A stretch of DNA of 64,000 nt from Rhodocytophaga aerolata (GTDB lineage: Bacteria; Bacteroidota; Bacteroidia; Cytophagales; 172606-1), in contig NZ_JAUKPO010000008.1 of NCBI RefSeq assembly GCF_030503435.1, positions 226,233-290,232 on the forward strand, written 5' to 3'. Numbering within the stretch: position 1 is the stretch's first letter; the number at the start of each line of letters is the position of its first letter. This document shows positions 35,347 through 45,263 of this stretch, piece after piece. The translations under genes were made by a program, and so were the position numbers. Under the pieces are notes generated by a model. It was not told the origin of the DNA. It ran no database searches and was given only the letters and a program-made list of their open reading frames with translations.

Positions 35347-38300
35347 TTATGGCATAGCTACCTGCTCTACTGTTCGTAAATACTTTACCAAATCCAGAAT
35401 TTCTGTATCCGACAAGTTCTTGAACAAGCCGGTAGGCATCATGGATACCGGTGTAACTTCCCGGGATTGAATATCTGCTTTATTTACTACCACGGCCTCT
35501 TGCCCGACTACACGCAAAGTTACCTGCCTTTGGTTTTCGCCAGCAATATTACCACTATAGGTACGGCCATCGCGGGTAGTAATGACTACAAGTTTATAAT
35601 CATCCTGGATTTCACCGCTGGGGTCAAGAATGTTGCTGAGCAAATACTCTACATTGCCCCGGTTAGAGCCAGTAATATCCGGACCGATATTCCCGCCTTC
35701 TCCATACATTTTATGGCAACCACCGCAAGTTCGCCCAAATACTGCCCGTCCTTTTTGTGCATTCGCAGCAAGCAAATTCTTATCGGTTAATAGTTTCCGG
35801 TACCTGGTATATTCTGCCGCTTGCTCGCCAGTGGCTAATCCGTCTATCGGCCCCCATACTTCTACAAAACCACTGCCTACTACTCTGCGCAACTGCCGGG
35901 CCGCATAAGCCGGCACTTCTGCTTTGGGAACTGTTTTATCCTGAATGGCTCTGGTTAACAGCCATCCGTAGGCCGGACGGGATGATAAAGTTTGTACAAC
36001 TTCCAGCTTTTCTTCCTGACTAAAAGTCTTGTACTGCTTCAGCAGCAATTTCCCTAAATCTTCCTGATCATAACTGGCTATAGCCCGGATGGCATCTATC
36101 CGTAAAGTTTCATCTGCTAACAAAGAGGGCAATTCTTTAGGAAGTTCTTTCCGCTGCCGGGCCGTTAGCATCTGCAAAGCTTTGCGACGTTGTTCAAGTG
36201 AGGCATTTTTGTCTTTCAATGTAACCAGGGCTTGCTTGGCAGCTTCGGTATCACCAAACTTCCCAGCTATTTCTCCGGCTAACCCAGCCACTTTCGGAGT
36301 AGATTTCTGCAGACTGGCGTATACTGTTTTCCAGTTTGCTGGAGCCGCTAAATCATAGCGGCCTTCCAAGCCATCGCGCATTCCTTCCATTAAGTAGAGT
36401 TGAGTTGAAGGTGCGTTTCCAATAGCAGCAGCCAGTACTTCCAGGGCATCGGCATCTACAGCACGCCTGGCAGTAAACTGGGCTAGCATCGGTATTTTAC
36501 TCTGAGATGCCATTTCTAAGGCACGTTGCGGGTTTTTCGCTACTAACGATTCCATGCCATACCAGATCATTTTTGGAAGGTTATGGTCTGTGGAATCTTC
36601 TGCATGCTGCATGAGTTCTCCGGCAATTTTCCAGCGTGATTCTTCCGCTATTCGTTGTAAAGCAGAAGCCAGGTATAGCCGCACCACTGGCGAATTATCT
36701 TTGCGGGCCATTTCAGTAAATACAGCCAATACCTCTTCAGAAGGCGTTTGATCTTCACACAATAATTGTATGCTCCAGGCCCGGATATACGGATCTTTAT
36801 CCGCTACTATTTCCCGTAATTGATTCTCTGTAAACCCACCTGTGACATGCAAAGCCCACATAGCCCGCAAACGGATGTCCGGAGTTGCATTGCTTTTGAA
36901 AATAGAAAAAAGATTTTTATGTGTATCCGGTTGCAATTTTCCTTTAACAGCCCGGTTTTGTAAAATTACTCTCGCCCGGCGGGCATGCCAGTCACTTTTA
37001 CTGGTTTGCAGATCTACCAGCTGCTTATCCGTCATTTTGGTCAGGTCAGCATAGCGGCCTTCAAAGTTTTGGGCCAATGATTCTTTGGGGGTAACTCTAA
37101 AAATACGGCCTGTTTCCTGATTCAACACATCCTGCCCGCAAATATCCGCATCGTGCCAGTCTAATACATATAACCCTCCATCCGGGCCAATTTCCACACT
37201 AAAGCCGATCCACTGTGCATTATTGGCCATCAGAAAATCATCCCCATGGCTGGCTTTGAAACCAGAACCTTTAGCCTCCAATACATCCGATAAGATGGCA
37301 TGTTCATGAATATTAGCCATAAAGATGCGTCCCTTGTGAATTTCCGGAAAAGCGTCGGATTGATAAATGCGTGCTCCTCCATGCGCAGACCGGTGACTAT
37401 GATCGGTGATGGTGCGGATGTCGCTGTACACATACGGATTAAAATGTTGCCCACCTTGCCGGTGATAAATGCCTCCAGGAACCACATGCCACATATGCGG
37501 AATGACACAGGCACTCATGAACAACTGGCCTTTGGCATCATAATCTATTCCCCATGGGTTGCTAAAGCCGTGTGCCACTACTTCAAACTTATCTTTCGTT
37601 GGATGATACCGCCATACGCCGCCATTAATATCTACGCCTTCTCCTTCCAGAATATCTTCCGGAAAGGGATCTTTATGCTTATATAACTTGCCTTTCCCTG
37701 TAGGCTTTCTCACTTTGGAAGGTGTAGCAAAACCTTGTAAGCCATAAAGCCAGCCGTCTGGCCCCCAGTGCAGGCTGTTTAAGGTTTCGTGCCTATCGCG
37801 GATTCCCCAGCCAGTGAGCCGTACTTCAATATCATTCACATCGGCTTTATCATCGCCATTACGATCGGGCACAAATAGTAAGTTGGGTGGGGCACCAATA
37901 AAAACACCGTCAAAGCCTACAGCAATGGCTGCCGGGAAAGCCAAGTCTTCCATAAATACCTTTTTGCTATCGGCTATGCCATCTCGGTTAGTATCTTCCA
38001 AAATCAAAATGCGGCTGTCGCCAGCATTAGAAAAGCCATGTCCGCGTGATTCGTAATCCCGGTTTTCAGCTACCCAGAGCCTGCCCCGGTCATCCCAGCA
38101 AAACGCCATGGGTTGGGTAATCATCGGTTCAGCGGCCCAGACATTTACCTGAAAACCTTCTTTGACAGTCATGGCTTCTACTGCTTCCTGAGGCTTAAGA
38201 AATTTAGCATCGCGGCCTTCCTGTTGCGCTATACTCCATAAGGCTGCGGTAGAATAAGTTGAATTATTGCCAGAAAACTCGCCATAAAGCCCATTGAGTT

Positions 38301-39186
38301 CTACATCGTTTAATTGTCCTGTATAAACTACCAGCTGGTGGCGGATTATTTCTGTTTCACCTTTATTGATTTTCCAGTCGCCTGTTCTGGCTCTAGCCGG
38401 ACCTATACCTAGTTGTCCATCTACCCGCCAGGGTTGCGGATAGCCTTTGTTCTCCGGATGATCAAAGATAGCAATATGAGCCAGGTCGTTGCGGCCTTCT
38501 ACCTGCATGCCCACATCTACCCACATAGCTTTTTGTCCTTCCGCCTTCTCGTTGCGCTGCCGGGCAGCATTTATTACTTCTCCATTAATTCCTTCCCGCC
38601 AGGGCATGCGTAAGAACAAGCCACCATAGTCGTATTTGCCAATGGTTACTTCTGTTTTTGCCTCTCCCCTCCATTCCAGGTCTAAAAGAAATTTGCCATT
38701 CTGCTCCCGCATAGCCCAGGTTTGGGTTTCAGTGAGTACAGCTTTACCAGTGGAATCCAGCAGGTCATATACAGTTTGCCACCGTACCTCCTTTCCTGTT
38801 CCGTCTATAATTTTAGCTTCCACTCTGCGCCAGTAACTGCCTTCCGGATGATGAAAATAGTCGCGGCCATTTACCCGGGTGAAGCCCCAATATAGTCCTG
38901 TCTGGTGTTTATGATGGCCAGGACTATATTCAGTAAGGGTACCTTTGCCATCGGGAGCCATAATAGGATGCAGATAGGGCCGGAAATCCGGTTTGGCATT
39001 TTGGGTAAGTATCAATTCCTTGCCTCCTTTCCTGAACACTGAAATGGTATGTGCAGCTCTATCCTGCACAATACTCAACATTGTGTCACTGGTAGTTGCT
39101 GATGCATTGGTATTGTCTTTTGTTCGGGAAGGTCCGCAACAATAAAGGATACTTGCCAGAAGCAAAAGGGTTATTGCCTTCATCAT
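35347..39186 (-). CDS. PmoA-domain / PVC-type dehydrogenase / HEAT / cytochrome c fusion lipoprotein
   Basis: This 1279-residue predicted lipoprotein (lipobox near LYCC) has at least four parts. Residues about 30-300 match the PmoA-like DUF6807 family (SPGHHKHQTGLYWGF; DYFHHPEGSYWRR). Residues 335-705 form the beta-propeller of PVC-type heme-binding dehydrogenases (GFQVNVWAAEPMITQP; CWDDRGRLWVAENRDYE; DGWLYGLQG). HEAT-like helices run to about 1110. A cytochrome c domain with CGGCH at 1154-1158 and a later Met-rich ligand region (SMMPTG) closes the chain. The fold suggests oxidation of a sugar or glycoside in the periplasm, with electrons passed to heme. The gene is divergent from a Gfo/Idh oxidoreductase gene. 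Confidence 0.9.
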   Translation of the reverse strand: MMKAITLLLLASILYCCGPSRTKDNTNASATTSDTMLSIVQDRAAHTISVFRKGGKELILTQNAKPDFRPYLHPIMAPDGKGTLTEYSPGHHKHQTGLYWGFTRVNGRDYFHHPEGSYWRRVEAKIIDGTGKEVRWQTVYDLLDSTGKAVLTETQTWAMREQNGKFLLDLEWRGEAKTEVTIGKYDYGGLFLRMPWREGINGEVINAARQRNEKAEGQKAMWVDVGMQVEGRNDLAHIAIFDHPENKGYPQPWRVDGQLGIGPARARTGDWKINKGETEIIRHQLVVYTGQLNDVELNGLYGEFSGNNSTYSTAALWSIAQQEGRDAKFLKPQEAVEAMTVKEGFQVNVWAAEPMITQPMAFCWDDRGRLWVAENRDYESRGHGFSNAGDSRILILEDTNRDGIADSKKVFMEDLAFPAAIAVGFDGVFIGAPPNLLFVPDRNGDDKADVNDIEVRLTGWGIRDRHETLNSLHWGPDGWLYGLQGFATPSKVRKPTGKGKLYKHKDPFPEDILEGEGVDINGGVWRYHPTKDKFEVVAHGFSNPWGIDYDAKGQLFMSACVIPHMWHVVPGGIYHRQGGQHFNPYVYSDIRTITDHSHRSAHGGARIYQSDAFPEIHKGRIFMANIHEHAILSDVLEAKGSGFKASHGDDFLMANNAQWIGFSVEIGPDGGLYVLDWHDADICGQDVLNQETGRIFRVTPKESLAQNFEGRYADLTKMTDKQLVDLQTSKSDWHARRARVILQNRAVKGKLQPDTHKNLFSIFKSNATPDIRLRAMWALHVTGGFTENQLREIVADKDPYIRAWSIQLLCEDQTPSEEVLAVFTEMARKDNSPVVRLYLASALQRIAEESRWKIAGELMQHAEDSTDHNLPKMIWYGMESLVAKNPQRALEMASQSKIPMLAQFTARRAVDADALEVLAAAIGNAPSTQLYLMEGMRDGLEGRYDLAAPANWKTVYASLQKSTPKVAGLAGEIAGKFGDTEAAKQALVTLKDKNASLEQRRKALQMLTARQRKELPKELPSLLADETLRIDAIRAIASYDQEDLGKLLLKQYKTFSQEEKLEVVQTLSSRPAYGWLLTRAIQDKTVPKAEVPAYAARQLRRVVGSGFVEVWGPIDGLATGEQAAEYTRYRKLLTDKNLLAANAQKGRAVFGRTCGGCHKMYGEGGNIGPDITGSNRGNVEYLLSNILDPSGEIQDDYKLVVITTRDGRTYSGNIAGENQRQVTLRVVGQEAVVVNKADIQSREVTPVSMMPTGLFKNLSDTEILDLVKYLRTVEQVAMP

Positions 39187-39467
39187 ACAATAAAAGAAGT
39201 TAGGGGTTAATAAGGTTATTTAACAAAACGACTACTTATAGAATCAATCTGATATTTGCAGCCTGTTAAAGTTAACAGAAATAGGTATTGCTTGTAAAAT
39301 TTTATAAAAATTTTAAGTTTAATTTTTATTAAACTCAGCTATTTCTATTCTTTATTTTATACTTCATCTATCAAACCTTTGGCAATAGCCGGATGAATTA
39401 AGAGGAAATTTTGCTTGACCTCAATAGAAAATAGAATATATTTGGCTTTGTAAATCATCTAATACAC
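39187..39467. promoter_or_regulatory. Divergent control region with two inverted repeats
   Basis: Between the dehydrogenase gene and the oxidoreductase gene lie CTGTTAA-AG-TTAACAG (39263-39278) and GTTTAAT-TTTT-ATTAAAC (39317-39334). Both have perfect 7-bp arms. They lie within 150 bp of both start codons and upstream of the plus-strand promoter. Their form suits binding of a dimeric regulator that could control both genes together. Confidence 0.5.
39414..39444 (+). promoter_or_regulatory. Bacteroidota-type promoter of the Gfo/Idh gene
   Basis: The -33 element CTTG (39414-39417) and the -7 element TATATTTG (39437-39444) are separated by 19 bp. This matches the primary sigma factor pattern TTTG - about 19 - TAnnTTTG. 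Transcription should start near 39451, about 17 bases before the ATG. Confidence 0.65.
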
Positions 39468-40619
39468 ATGACAAATAAAATAAAAGTGGGTGTAGCAGGC
39501 TTAGGTTTTATCGGACCTGCTCATATTGAAGCCCTCCGCCGTTTACCCGATGTAGAAGTGGTAGCCATTAACGACTTTAGTGACGACTATGCCAGATCAA
39601 AAGCCCAGAGCCTGGGTATTGAAAAATCGTATGGAGATTTTCAGGCCATGCTTGCTGATCCTGAAATACAATGTGTACACATTTGTACGCCTAACTTTTT
39701 GCACTACCCCATGGCTAAAAGTGCCTTGCAAGCCGGTAAACATGTAGTGTGTGAAAAGCCCCTTTCCAATACATCTGCTGAAGCAAAAGAACTGGTAGAA
39801 CTGGCAGCCAAAACCGGGTTAGTAAATGCCGTACACTTCAACCTTCGGTATTATCCGCTGGTGCGGCATATGAAAGTAATGCGGGAAAAAGGCCAATTAG
39901 GCAAAGTTCATTCAGTTATTGGCACTTATCTGCAAGACTGGCTCTATTACGAAACAGATTATAACTGGCGGCTGGAGCCTGATAAATCAGGTGAATCCCG
40001 TGCGATTGCCGATATCGGTTCCCATTTGATGGATATTATTGAGTATATCTCCGGGTTGCATGTAACAGCTGTAATGGCTGATTTTGCTACGGTACACAAA
40101 AACAGAAAAAAGCCAACCAAACCAATTGAAACCTATTCTGGCAAACTATTGCAACCAGAAGATTACCAGGAAGTGCCGATCAATACGGAAGATTATGCTA
40201 CAGTGATGCTCCGCTTTGATGATGGCAGCAAAGGAGTAGTAACGGTAAGCCAGGTTTCTGCCGGACGTAAAAACCGCCTGGATCTGGAAATTTCCGGTTC
40301 TAAAGAAACCTATCACTGGTGCTCTGAGTCACCCAACAATCTGTGGGTGGGTAAACGTGATACGGCCAATCAAATGCTGATGCGTGATCCTTCTTTAGTA
40401 GACCGTGAGGCTGCCGGACTGATTACTTTCCCTGGTGGCCACAATGAAGGTTTCCCAGATACATCTAAGCAGTTGTTTAAAGAAGTATATAAAGCTGTAC
40501 GTGAAGGCAAACAACCTGCTAACCCCACTTATCCAACCTTTGCTGATGGTTTACGCGAACTAATTTTGTGTGAGAAAATCATTGAAAGTAACCGGAAACA
40601 AGCCTGGGTACAAGTATAA
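39468..40619 (+). CDS. Gfo/Idh/MocA-family oxidoreductase
   Basis: This 383-residue NAD(P)-dependent sugar oxidoreductase lacks a signal peptide. The Rossmann motif is GVAGLGFIGPAHIEAL at the N-terminus, followed by the acidic residue after the second strand and the conserved CEKPLSNTSAEA motif with the catalytic-loop Lys. The C-terminal alpha/beta domain with IGSHLMDIIEYI is intact. The family oxidises or reduces hydroxyls of sugars, inositols or glycosides. It is preceded by a good promoter and followed by a very strong bidirectional terminator, so it is transcribed alone. Its divergent partner is a periplasmic dehydrogenase fusion, which suggests shared substrate control. Confidence 0.92.
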   Translation: MTNKIKVGVAGLGFIGPAHIEALRRLPDVEVVAINDFSDDYARSKAQSLGIEKSYGDFQAMLADPEIQCVHICTPNFLHYPMAKSALQAGKHVVCEKPLSNTSAEAKELVELAAKTGLVNAVHFNLRYYPLVRHMKVMREKGQLGKVHSVIGTYLQDWLYYETDYNWRLEPDKSGESRAIADIGSHLMDIIEYISGLHVTAVMADFATVHKNRKKPTKPIETYSGKLLQPEDYQEVPINTEDYATVMLRFDDGSKGVVTVSQVSAGRKNRLDLEISGSKETYHWCSESPNNLWVGKRDTANQMLMRDPSLVDREAAGLITFPGGHNEGFPDTSKQLFKEVYKAVREGKQPANPTYPTFADGLRELILCEKIIESNRKQAWVQV

Positions 40620-40642
40620 GTTCATCAAAATAAAAGAAGATT

Positions 40643-40692
40643 AATAACAAAAAACCTGTTAGACTATTTAATCTAACAGGTTTTTTGTTATT
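40643..40692. terminator. Bidirectional 21-bp-arm terminator
   Basis: Perfect 21-bp arms at 40643-40663 and 40672-40692 flank an 8-base loop (CTATTTAA). The stem contains A/T-rich runs at its base, so it can act on both convergent transcripts. The stop codon of the minus-strand permease/peptidase gene (40688-40690) lies inside the right arm. Confidence 0.9.
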
Positions 40693-43600
40693 CCTCCGAA
40701 ACATCTTTTACGTTGTCATCCGGAACACGGTCTATTAACTTATTATACGGATCTATGCCTGCTCTTACCGGCTTGCCTTTAACCGTAAACTCCAGCGTAT
40801 GTTCTCCGGGGGCTAACCAGTGCTTTTTCAGATAAAGCGGTTTCTTAACGGTCATACCTTGCTTATTTTTCCCATCTTCGGTAAAAATACCTATATCTAT
40901 ATACTCTTTGTATTTTCCCTGTGCCATTTCATTGCCTGTGCCATCGTAATAGATTTTTTTGGTATCTACCGTCAGTTTTACTTTATATTCATCATCTTTT
41001 ACTTTCTGGTAAGTAGCCTCTTTTATACGGTTTTCATACAAACAAATATTTTCCCATCCGTCTACCACAAAGTATTGCAGGGAATCTGGCGTAGCATTCA
41101 TCAGATAAGGCAGAAATTCTCCTGTAGTAGCAAATGGTGCCTTCTGACGGAAAGCTGCTTTTTCCAGAAAAGCTTTTAACCCTTTATTTACCGCATCTTC
41201 TCCAATATAATCGGCCAGGGCATACATTATGAGTGAACCTTTCTGATACCAGACATAGGCCCGCTGATCGTTTTGCATGAGGGTTTCTTCAAACTTGCGT
41301 TCGCTTGCCCGGCCGGATAGGTAACGGTCCAAAGCATATTTTAGAAACTTCTGCATGGCATCTTCCCCATACTCTTTTTTCAGCACCATTAAAGCAGAAT
41401 ATTCGGCCATAGTTTCGGAAAGTTGATTGGCTCCCCGGGTATTGGAAGGCGTTACCTGGTGGCCCCACCATTGATGGGCTACTTCGTGGGCAGTTACATA
41501 AAAACCATAGTCTGTTTTATCCGGATCGCTAAAGTCGCCTACCCAGGCAAAGCTCTCAGAATAGGGTACAGTATTGGGAAAAGACTGTGCAAATCCGGCA
41601 TACCTGGGAAACTCCAGAATACGCATTTGCTTGTATTGATAAGGGGTAAAGTTGGTATTAAAGTAATCCATGCTTGCTTTTACCGAACCAATAAACCGGT
41701 CGATATTATAGGTATGGGTAGGATGATGGAATATTTCGATATTTACTGTTTTTCCATCCTGCCCTTTCCACTGGTCTTTGGCTACAGCATACCGGGCAGA
41801 CACTACGGTAAAGAACATATCCATCTCCCCTTCCATTTTATACTGGTAATACTTCCGGCCATTATCCTCCCAGCTTTTCTGCAAATAGCCAGGAGACACA
41901 GCTATCTGATCGGGTGTGGTGCTGACCACTGCTTCATAGGTAATATAATCGGCATCGTCGTTAAATAGCAGGTTTCCCAAACCCCAGGGATCGTCTTGCG
42001 CTGGCTGGGTGTATTTCTTCTCTGGTAAGTTCCGCTTTTTTCGTTCCTTATCACTGGTTAGTTCTCCTTGGCTAGAATAGCCGAAAGCAGGAATTCCACC
42101 AGTGTAAAAGGTACCATTCTCTACTACTTGCCTGTTAATACCACTATTGGTGAATCCGCGGTAAGCCAGTTCTGTCTGTGTTTCCATGGTCACTGTATCG
42201 CCGGGCTGTAGCGTCTGCGGCAATTTATACCACAGAAATCCTGTATGGGTACGGTCTGCATCTGTATTTATGCCTTCTGTGGGTAGCAATGAAGCATCCT
42301 GAAAAAAGGGCTCCAGAGCCGTACCATTAATTTTCAGATATCTGATGGGTGCATTGCTATTGATATACAACGTATCAATGGGTTTATCCCATTTATTGGT
42401 TATTAGGCAAATGGCCCGCATAGAAGCCCGGAAGTCATTGGGATACAGATCGGCATATAGTTTTACATCTGTGATTTTGGGTTGTAATGCCCGTTCCAGG
42501 TGACTATACTTCTTCTCTAATTCCGCCTGGGCATTCCTATTTTCTTCTGCTGTTCTATAATTATTGACTATACTGGTATTATAATAAATATACGACCCTG
42601 TGCCTATCCATAAGAGTGTCACTGTAAGTAGGCTGGCTAAGACTGGTGTATTTATCCGATGCCGGGCTAGTTTTAATCTATTTTGCCAGTCACCTTCTGT
42701 TCCTCTTACCCATAGTAAGTTACCGATCATAAGCAGCAGTACACCGAGCAGCAACCAGTATACATTAAACCAAGCCAGTGGCTTTAGAAAGTGGCCAAAG
42801 CCATTCATGTCAGATATGCGGTAGCCGGGGGTATAGCTATAGAAGAATAGGTTGTAATCGTATTCGGCAAAACTTCGCAGCGAGAACATAATAACCCATA
42901 TACCAATGGAAACTACGTGTCCCGGAAACTTATTATTCACCAGAATATGCACAAAGAAAGTCAACATGGTCAGTTGCAGGTACTCTGGCAGTTCTATGAG
43001 ATACAAGTCGGTAAAATACTTACCAAATTCAAAAGTATAATAGCCTTTAATTACCTGATTTAATACACCACAGATCAGCGGCATATGTACTAACATCAGA
43101 CATATATATACCAGAGCAAGAAATTTACTGCCATACATGAGCCAGTTGGGTACCGGCAGGGTATCAGAAATCTGGTTAAAACGTACGGAACGGTCGCGGT
43201 GCACGACTTCGCCTGTGTAAAAAATCAGCAGGATGTAAATAAAAATAATATAATTAAAGTCTTTTACCTCCAGCATGTAGTAGGTGGTGGGGAAAGAAGG
43301 TGTACCATACTGCGGAAAACCAAACCATCCATCCAGGAAAAGAAACAATAAACCTCCCAGCAGAATGCCCAGAAAATAGATATCGGTAACAACATTGGTA
43401 AACTCCAGCTTTGCCAGGCGGAACATTTCACGGAAATATCCGGAAGCAGAAAAACTTTGCACTGCCACAGGAATATGCACATGTGTTTTAGAGATACCTA
43501 AGTCCAGTTCTATAGTTTTCTTTTTGCCCAGTTTTACATCCAGAAAGCTCTGAAAGTTAAACCGGAACACGGTATAGGCAAACACCACAGCCGCCATACT

Positions 43601-44344
43601 CATCCATATAATCCGGTTCCATAACGTATTTCCTTCTAAGGCTGCCAGGGAAGTATTTTGCTCTACCACTGTCCAGTAACGGGTAGCATTTTGAAACGTG
43701 TTCAGGCCGAATGTATCTATCAGATCTGCCAGGTTACGCTTTTCAATATCCGAGGTTAACGCATTGGCTACCAAGTAAGCTACAAAAAACAAGATGCTTC
43801 CAGTATAGGCTACCACAATTTTTCTGGTGAGGGTAACCAGGCAAAAAAACAACGTACCTGTAAAAAAGATATTAGGCAGCAGAAATAGTATAATGCCGTT
43901 TGCATACGCAGAGAAATTGACCGGGCCGAAGCGGCTGGTTTCTTCAAACCCGAATAAAGGTCCCATAATACCTCCAAGCAATAGACCTAAGGTGCCTGCT
44001 AAAAATACCAGAAATAACACCACAAAAGAACCGGCATAACGGCCAAGCAAATACCCTTTTTCTGTGATAGGATAACTGAGAAAATAACTTCTGGTATCGT
44101 GTTCTATGTCACGGTATACCGGTACCCCCATAATAGCTGAACAGATAAGCACCCCGAAAATGGACATGATAATCAGGGCTTGCTGTATTACAAACGCGGA
44201 GTTGATGTAGGCTTTCTCACTTCCTGGGGTCCATCCGTTAATGATGCTGATAAAAAAATACAGGAATAAGATCAATGCATACAGGTACGTTGCCGGGCGG
44301 CGGGCACGGTATTTTAATTCAAACAGAAAAATATCTTTGAACAT
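40688..44344 (-). CDS. ABC permease fused to M1-type aminopeptidase
   Basis: This 1218-residue protein has an ABC-2-type permease in its first half, with about twelve or thirteen membrane helices in two groups. A soluble region after the last helix (near residue 560) carries a gluzincin zinc site: HEVAHQWWGH with His953, Glu954 and His957, and third ligand Glu977 in LSETMAEYSA. The peptide-binding GxMEN motif of M1 enzymes is replaced by GFAQSFPNT (917-925). An odd number of helices would put the peptidase in the periplasm. Fusions of this type occur widely in Bacteroidota. The gene is 29 bp downstream of its partner ATPase gene, on the same strand. Confidence 0.9.
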   Translation of the reverse strand: MFKDIFLFELKYRARRPATYLYALILFLYFFISIINGWTPGSEKAYINSAFVIQQALIIMSIFGVLICSAIMGVPVYRDIEHDTRSYFLSYPITEKGYLLGRYAGSFVVLFLVFLAGTLGLLLGGIMGPLFGFEETSRFGPVNFSAYANGIILFLLPNIFFTGTLFFCLVTLTRKIVVAYTGSILFFVAYLVANALTSDIEKRNLADLIDTFGLNTFQNATRYWTVVEQNTSLAALEGNTLWNRIIWMSMAAVVFAYTVFRFNFQSFLDVKLGKKKTIELDLGISKTHVHIPVAVQSFSASGYFREMFRLAKLEFTNVVTDIYFLGILLGGLLFLFLDGWFGFPQYGTPSFPTTYYMLEVKDFNYIIFIYILLIFYTGEVVHRDRSVRFNQISDTLPVPNWLMYGSKFLALVYICLMLVHMPLICGVLNQVIKGYYTFEFGKYFTDLYLIELPEYLQLTMLTFFVHILVNNKFPGHVVSIGIWVIMFSLRSFAEYDYNLFFYSYTPGYRISDMNGFGHFLKPLAWFNVYWLLLGVLLLMIGNLLWVRGTEGDWQNRLKLARHRINTPVLASLLTVTLLWIGTGSYIYYNTSIVNNYRTAEENRNAQAELEKKYSHLERALQPKITDVKLYADLYPNDFRASMRAICLITNKWDKPIDTLYINSNAPIRYLKINGTALEPFFQDASLLPTEGINTDADRTHTGFLWYKLPQTLQPGDTVTMETQTELAYRGFTNSGINRQVVENGTFYTGGIPAFGYSSQGELTSDKERKKRNLPEKKYTQPAQDDPWGLGNLLFNDDADYITYEAVVSTTPDQIAVSPGYLQKSWEDNGRKYYQYKMEGEMDMFFTVVSARYAVAKDQWKGQDGKTVNIEIFHHPTHTYNIDRFIGSVKASMDYFNTNFTPYQYKQMRILEFPRYAGFAQSFPNTVPYSESFAWVGDFSDPDKTDYGFYVTAHEVAHQWWGHQVTPSNTRGANQLSETMAEYSALMVLKKEYGEDAMQKFLKYALDRYLSGRASERKFEETLMQNDQRAYVWYQKGSLIMYALADYIGEDAVNKGLKAFLEKAAFRQKAPFATTGEFLPYLMNATPDSLQYFVVDGWENICLYENRIKEATYQKVKDDEYKVKLTVDTKKIYYDGTGNEMAQGKYKEYIDIGIFTEDGKNKQGMTVKKPLYLKKHWLAPGEHTLEFTVKGKPVRAGIDPYNKLIDRVPDDNVKDVSEE

Positions 44345-44372
44345 GGCTAGACTAGTTAGTGGAACAGGCTGT

Positions 44373-45263
44373 TTACACAGCTACAGCATCGGCATTTCCG
44401 GTGATTTTGGTAAAATACACATCTTCCAAATCAGCATCTACCGGTTCAAAGGTGGAGTCAGGCAGGTCATCACTGTACACATGAATATTAGTAAGGCCAG
44501 CTTTCAAATGTGTAGAAATTACCTGATACTCTTTCTGGTATAAGGGCAGTTCTTCCTTATTAACCACCCGCTTCCATATTTTGCCTTGAACACTCGCGAC
44601 CAGGGTATTCGGATTTCCTTGCGCCACTACTTCTCCCATGCAAATAATAGCCATACTCGAACAAAGATTGGTAACATCTTCCACAATATGCGTAGACAAG
44701 ATAACAATGGTATTCAACCCAATCTCGCTGAGTAAGTTATGAAAACGATTCCTCTCTGCAGGGTCAAGGCCGGCGGTAGGCTCATCTACAATAATCAGTT
44801 TGGGATTGCCAATAAGGGCTTGGGCGATGCCGAACCGTTGCTTCATACCCCCGGAAAAAGTGCCCAGATTTTTTTTGCGGAATTGATATAGATTTACTTT
44901 TTGCAGCAATGCTTCTACCACTTCTTTTCGTTCGTTGCTGTTGCGGATGCCTTTTAGGGTAGCAATATGATCCAGCATAGTTTCCGCGGAAATTTTAGGA
45001 TACACTCCAAATTCCTGGGGTAAGTAACCTAGTATTTTCCGCACATCCTCTTTTTGTCGTAATACGTCTATAGTATTCAGCCGGATGCTTCCGCTGTCGG
45101 CTTCTTGTAAGGTGGCAATGGTCCGCATGAGTGAAGATTTACCGGCACCGTTAGGGCCAAGTAAGCCAAACATACCTCTGGGTATAGTCAGGCTGACGTT
45201 TTTCAAAGCCTGTACCCCATTCGAGTACGTCTTCGAAAGGTTCGAGATAACAAGTTCATTCAT
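44373..45263 (-). CDS. ABC transporter ATP-binding protein
   Basis: This 296-residue nucleotide-binding subunit has Walker A GPNGAGKS at 36-43, a Q-loop at YLPQEFGVYP, the signature LGTFSGGMKQRFGIAQAL, Walker B LIIVDEPTAGLD and the switch His in STHIVED. It belongs to the ABC-2/CcmA-like group. The last 60 residues are an extra domain (GLTNIHVYSDDLPDSTFEPVDADLEDVYFTK) typical of this group. It lies 29 bp before the permease-peptidase gene, so the two proteins form one transporter. The direction of transport and the cargo cannot be told from sequence. Confidence 0.95.
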   Translation of the reverse strand: MNELVISNLSKTYSNGVQALKNVSLTIPRGMFGLLGPNGAGKSSLMRTIATLQEADSGSIRLNTIDVLRQKEDVRKILGYLPQEFGVYPKISAETMLDHIATLKGIRNSNERKEVVEALLQKVNLYQFRKKNLGTFSGGMKQRFGIAQALIGNPKLIIVDEPTAGLDPAERNRFHNLLSEIGLNTIVILSTHIVEDVTNLCSSMAIICMGEVVAQGNPNTLVASVQGKIWKRVVNKEELPLYQKEYQVISTHLKAGLTNIHVYSDDLPDSTFEPVDADLEDVYFTKITGNADAVAV

